The translations under genes were made by a program, and so were the position numbers. Under the pieces are notes generated by a model. That model ran no database searches and was not told where the DNA came from. It was given only the letters and a program-made list of their open reading frames with translations. A DNA stretch of 47,453 nt. Origin: Neomegalonema sp. GTDB taxonomy: Bacteria; Pseudomonadota; Alphaproteobacteria; Rhodobacterales; Rhodobacteraceae. Location of the stretch: contig JALEGB010000067.1 in assembly GCA_022760355.1 (NCBI GenBank), forward strand, positions 1 to 47,453, in the 5' to 3' direction. Positions 46,650 to 47,453 of this stretch are shown here, piece by piece; the stretch's first letter is position 1, and every line of letters starts with the position of its first letter.

Positions 46650-47300
46650 ATGATTGAGGAAAGCGCCCCAGCCCCGTCGCTCCCGCGTATCAATGAGCGT
46701 GCGCCTGAATTCACCGCGCTGACAACTCATGGCGAGAAGTCGCTGTCGGACTATCGTGGCAAATGGTTGATACTGTTCTCACATCCGGCCGACTTTACAC
46801 CAGTATGTACGACCGAGTTCATCGGATTTGCTAAAAGAAAACCAGAGTTTGATCAGCTCAATTGCGAGCTTCTGGGGCTTTCGATTGACAGCCACTACGC
46901 GCATATCGCCTGGAAGCGCTCGATTAAGGCTGGCTTTGATGTCGATATCGAATTCCCGATCATCGCCGATCTCGATATGAAAGTGGCCATGGCGTATGGC
47001 ATGATCCAACCCGGCGCATCCGACACCCAGGCCGTGCGCGCGACTTTCATTATCGATCCGGACGGCATGTTGCGGGCGATGGTTTACTACCCGATGACCG
47101 CCGGCCGCCAGATCGACGAGTTCCTGCGGCTGCTGACCGCGCTGCAAACCGCTGATCGCGAAAAGGTCGCCCTGCCGGAGAATTGGCGGCCAGGGGAGCC
47201 TGTGATCGTCCCGACGCCACAAACCTCCGAAGCCGCCGAAGCGCGGATGGGCGAAGGCTATGAAACGGTGGATTGGTATTTCTCCACCAAGCGGCTCTAG
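46650..47300 (+). CDS. 1-Cys peroxiredoxin (Prx6 type)
   Basis: A 216-residue peroxidase with the peroxidatic Cys53 in HPADFTPVCTTEFIGFA, followed by DSHYAHIAWKR and a C-terminal domain (ALPENWRPGEPVIVP) characteristic of Prx6. A second cysteine at about residue 77 is not the resolving type, so the one-cysteine mechanism is likely. It reduces peroxides. ATG 46650 has GGAGG five bases before; ATG 46638 overlaps that site and is less likely. The TAG stop is in the GCTCTAG end of repeat R4. Confidence 0.92.
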   Translation: MIEESAPAPSLPRINERAPEFTALTTHGEKSLSDYRGKWLILFSHPADFTPVCTTEFIGFAKRKPEFDQLNCELLGLSIDSHYAHIAWKRSIKAGFDVDIEFPIIADLDMKVAMAYGMIQPGASDTQAVRATFIIDPDGMLRAMVYYPMTAGRQIDEFLRLLTALQTADREKVALPENWRPGEPVIVPTPQTSEAAEARMGEGYETVDWYFSTKRL

Positions 47301-47453
47301 TTCCTGCCCCAAAAGCGCGTGTGACGGGCTGGCGACGACCAGATTTATGAGTTCGACCCTAGTGCGTGCGCCGACCAAGCGGCTACCGGTTGGTCGGCGC
47401 ACGGTCTGGAGAGATTTTTAGTTGGATATACCCAACTAGCGGCACGAAAATCA
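47294..47453. repeat. Mosaic CTAG-bounded intergenic repeat, copy R4 (cut by window end)
   Basis: GCTCTAG (47294-47300) is followed by a block nearly identical to 7-72 of R1. A 51-bp unit at 47359-47409 has worn ends (CTAGTGC/GGTCTGG) and long TGCGCCGACCAA/TTGGTCGGCGCA arms; its inner block is the reverse complement of the right block of R2 and R3. From 47416 an AGTTGG/CCAACT hairpin corresponds to the R1/R3 palindrome. The element continues past the window. Confidence 0.8.

Overview
This GC-rich window is a chromosomal segment of an alphaproteobacterium. The support is the class-typical order NYN protein / rpoZ / bifunctional rsh / pyrE / DUF2062 / pdxJ-acpS-lepB-rnc-era, the SRP RNA directly upstream of dnaX-ybaB-recR, the rnhB-ccrM pair (cell-cycle GANTC methyltransferase), a 4Fe-4S FnrL-type regulator, an RpoH-type sigma factor and dnaK-dnaJ-dapB. 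The genus cannot be fixed from sequence alone. No phage, complete insertion sequence, CRISPR array or plasmid function was seen; most of the window is core genome.

Layout. 1-2000: a repeat cluster, yqgE, an Fnr/FixK regulator with a perfect FNR-like box, and ffs. 2000-4900: dnaX-ybaB-recR. 4900-7150 (minus): NYN-udgB-ispH. 7390-15734 (plus): rpoZ, rsh, pyrE, DUF2062, pdxJ, acpS, lepB, rnc, era. 15735-22450: repeat, moaB, a possible 28-aa membrane protein, a family-4-like uracil-DNA glycosylase, ETF-quinone oxidoreductase, a TPR lipoprotein-like secreted protein, ispE, repeat. 22450-29600 (minus): a degenerate M48 protein, Trm112-like, LON-domain protein, CnoX-like thioredoxin, ccrM, rnhB, a PA0069-type radical SAM protein, a CoA-ester lyase. 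29690-34200: ArsC-like phosphatase, then ycjF and ycjX separated by an opposed LuxR regulator and a small orphan gene. 34244-39430: truA, cobC/cobU, an rpoH-type sigma factor, an I78 inhibitor, tRNA-Arg(CCT), a secreted hypothetical, alkB. 39538-43922: a sigma-32-like promoter, dnaK, dnaJ, a palindromic repeat, dapB. 43978-47300: a LysR regulator, wrbA-eamA, peroxiredoxin, repeat.

The strongest unusual signal is a family of mosaic intergenic repeats at 7-171, 15752-15912, 22242-22406, 42926-42968 and 47294-47453. The basic unit is 43 bp, ends in YTAGAGC / GCTCTAR and encloses a second palindrome whose sequence changes between copies while pairing is kept. Five genes (yqgE, moaB, ispE, dnaJ, peroxiredoxin) have their stop codon inside a repeat, four of them as the TAG of a CTAG end. 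This suggests elements that insert at CTAG and so land on TAG stop codons. Similar palindromic repeats are known in Rhizobiales, so the novelty lies in the structure and stop-codon association.

Other points: a membrane M48-like protein that lost its zinc ligands, a UDG without the usual Fe-S cysteines beside a family-5 UDG that has them, and a LuxR solo set between two normally adjacent genes.
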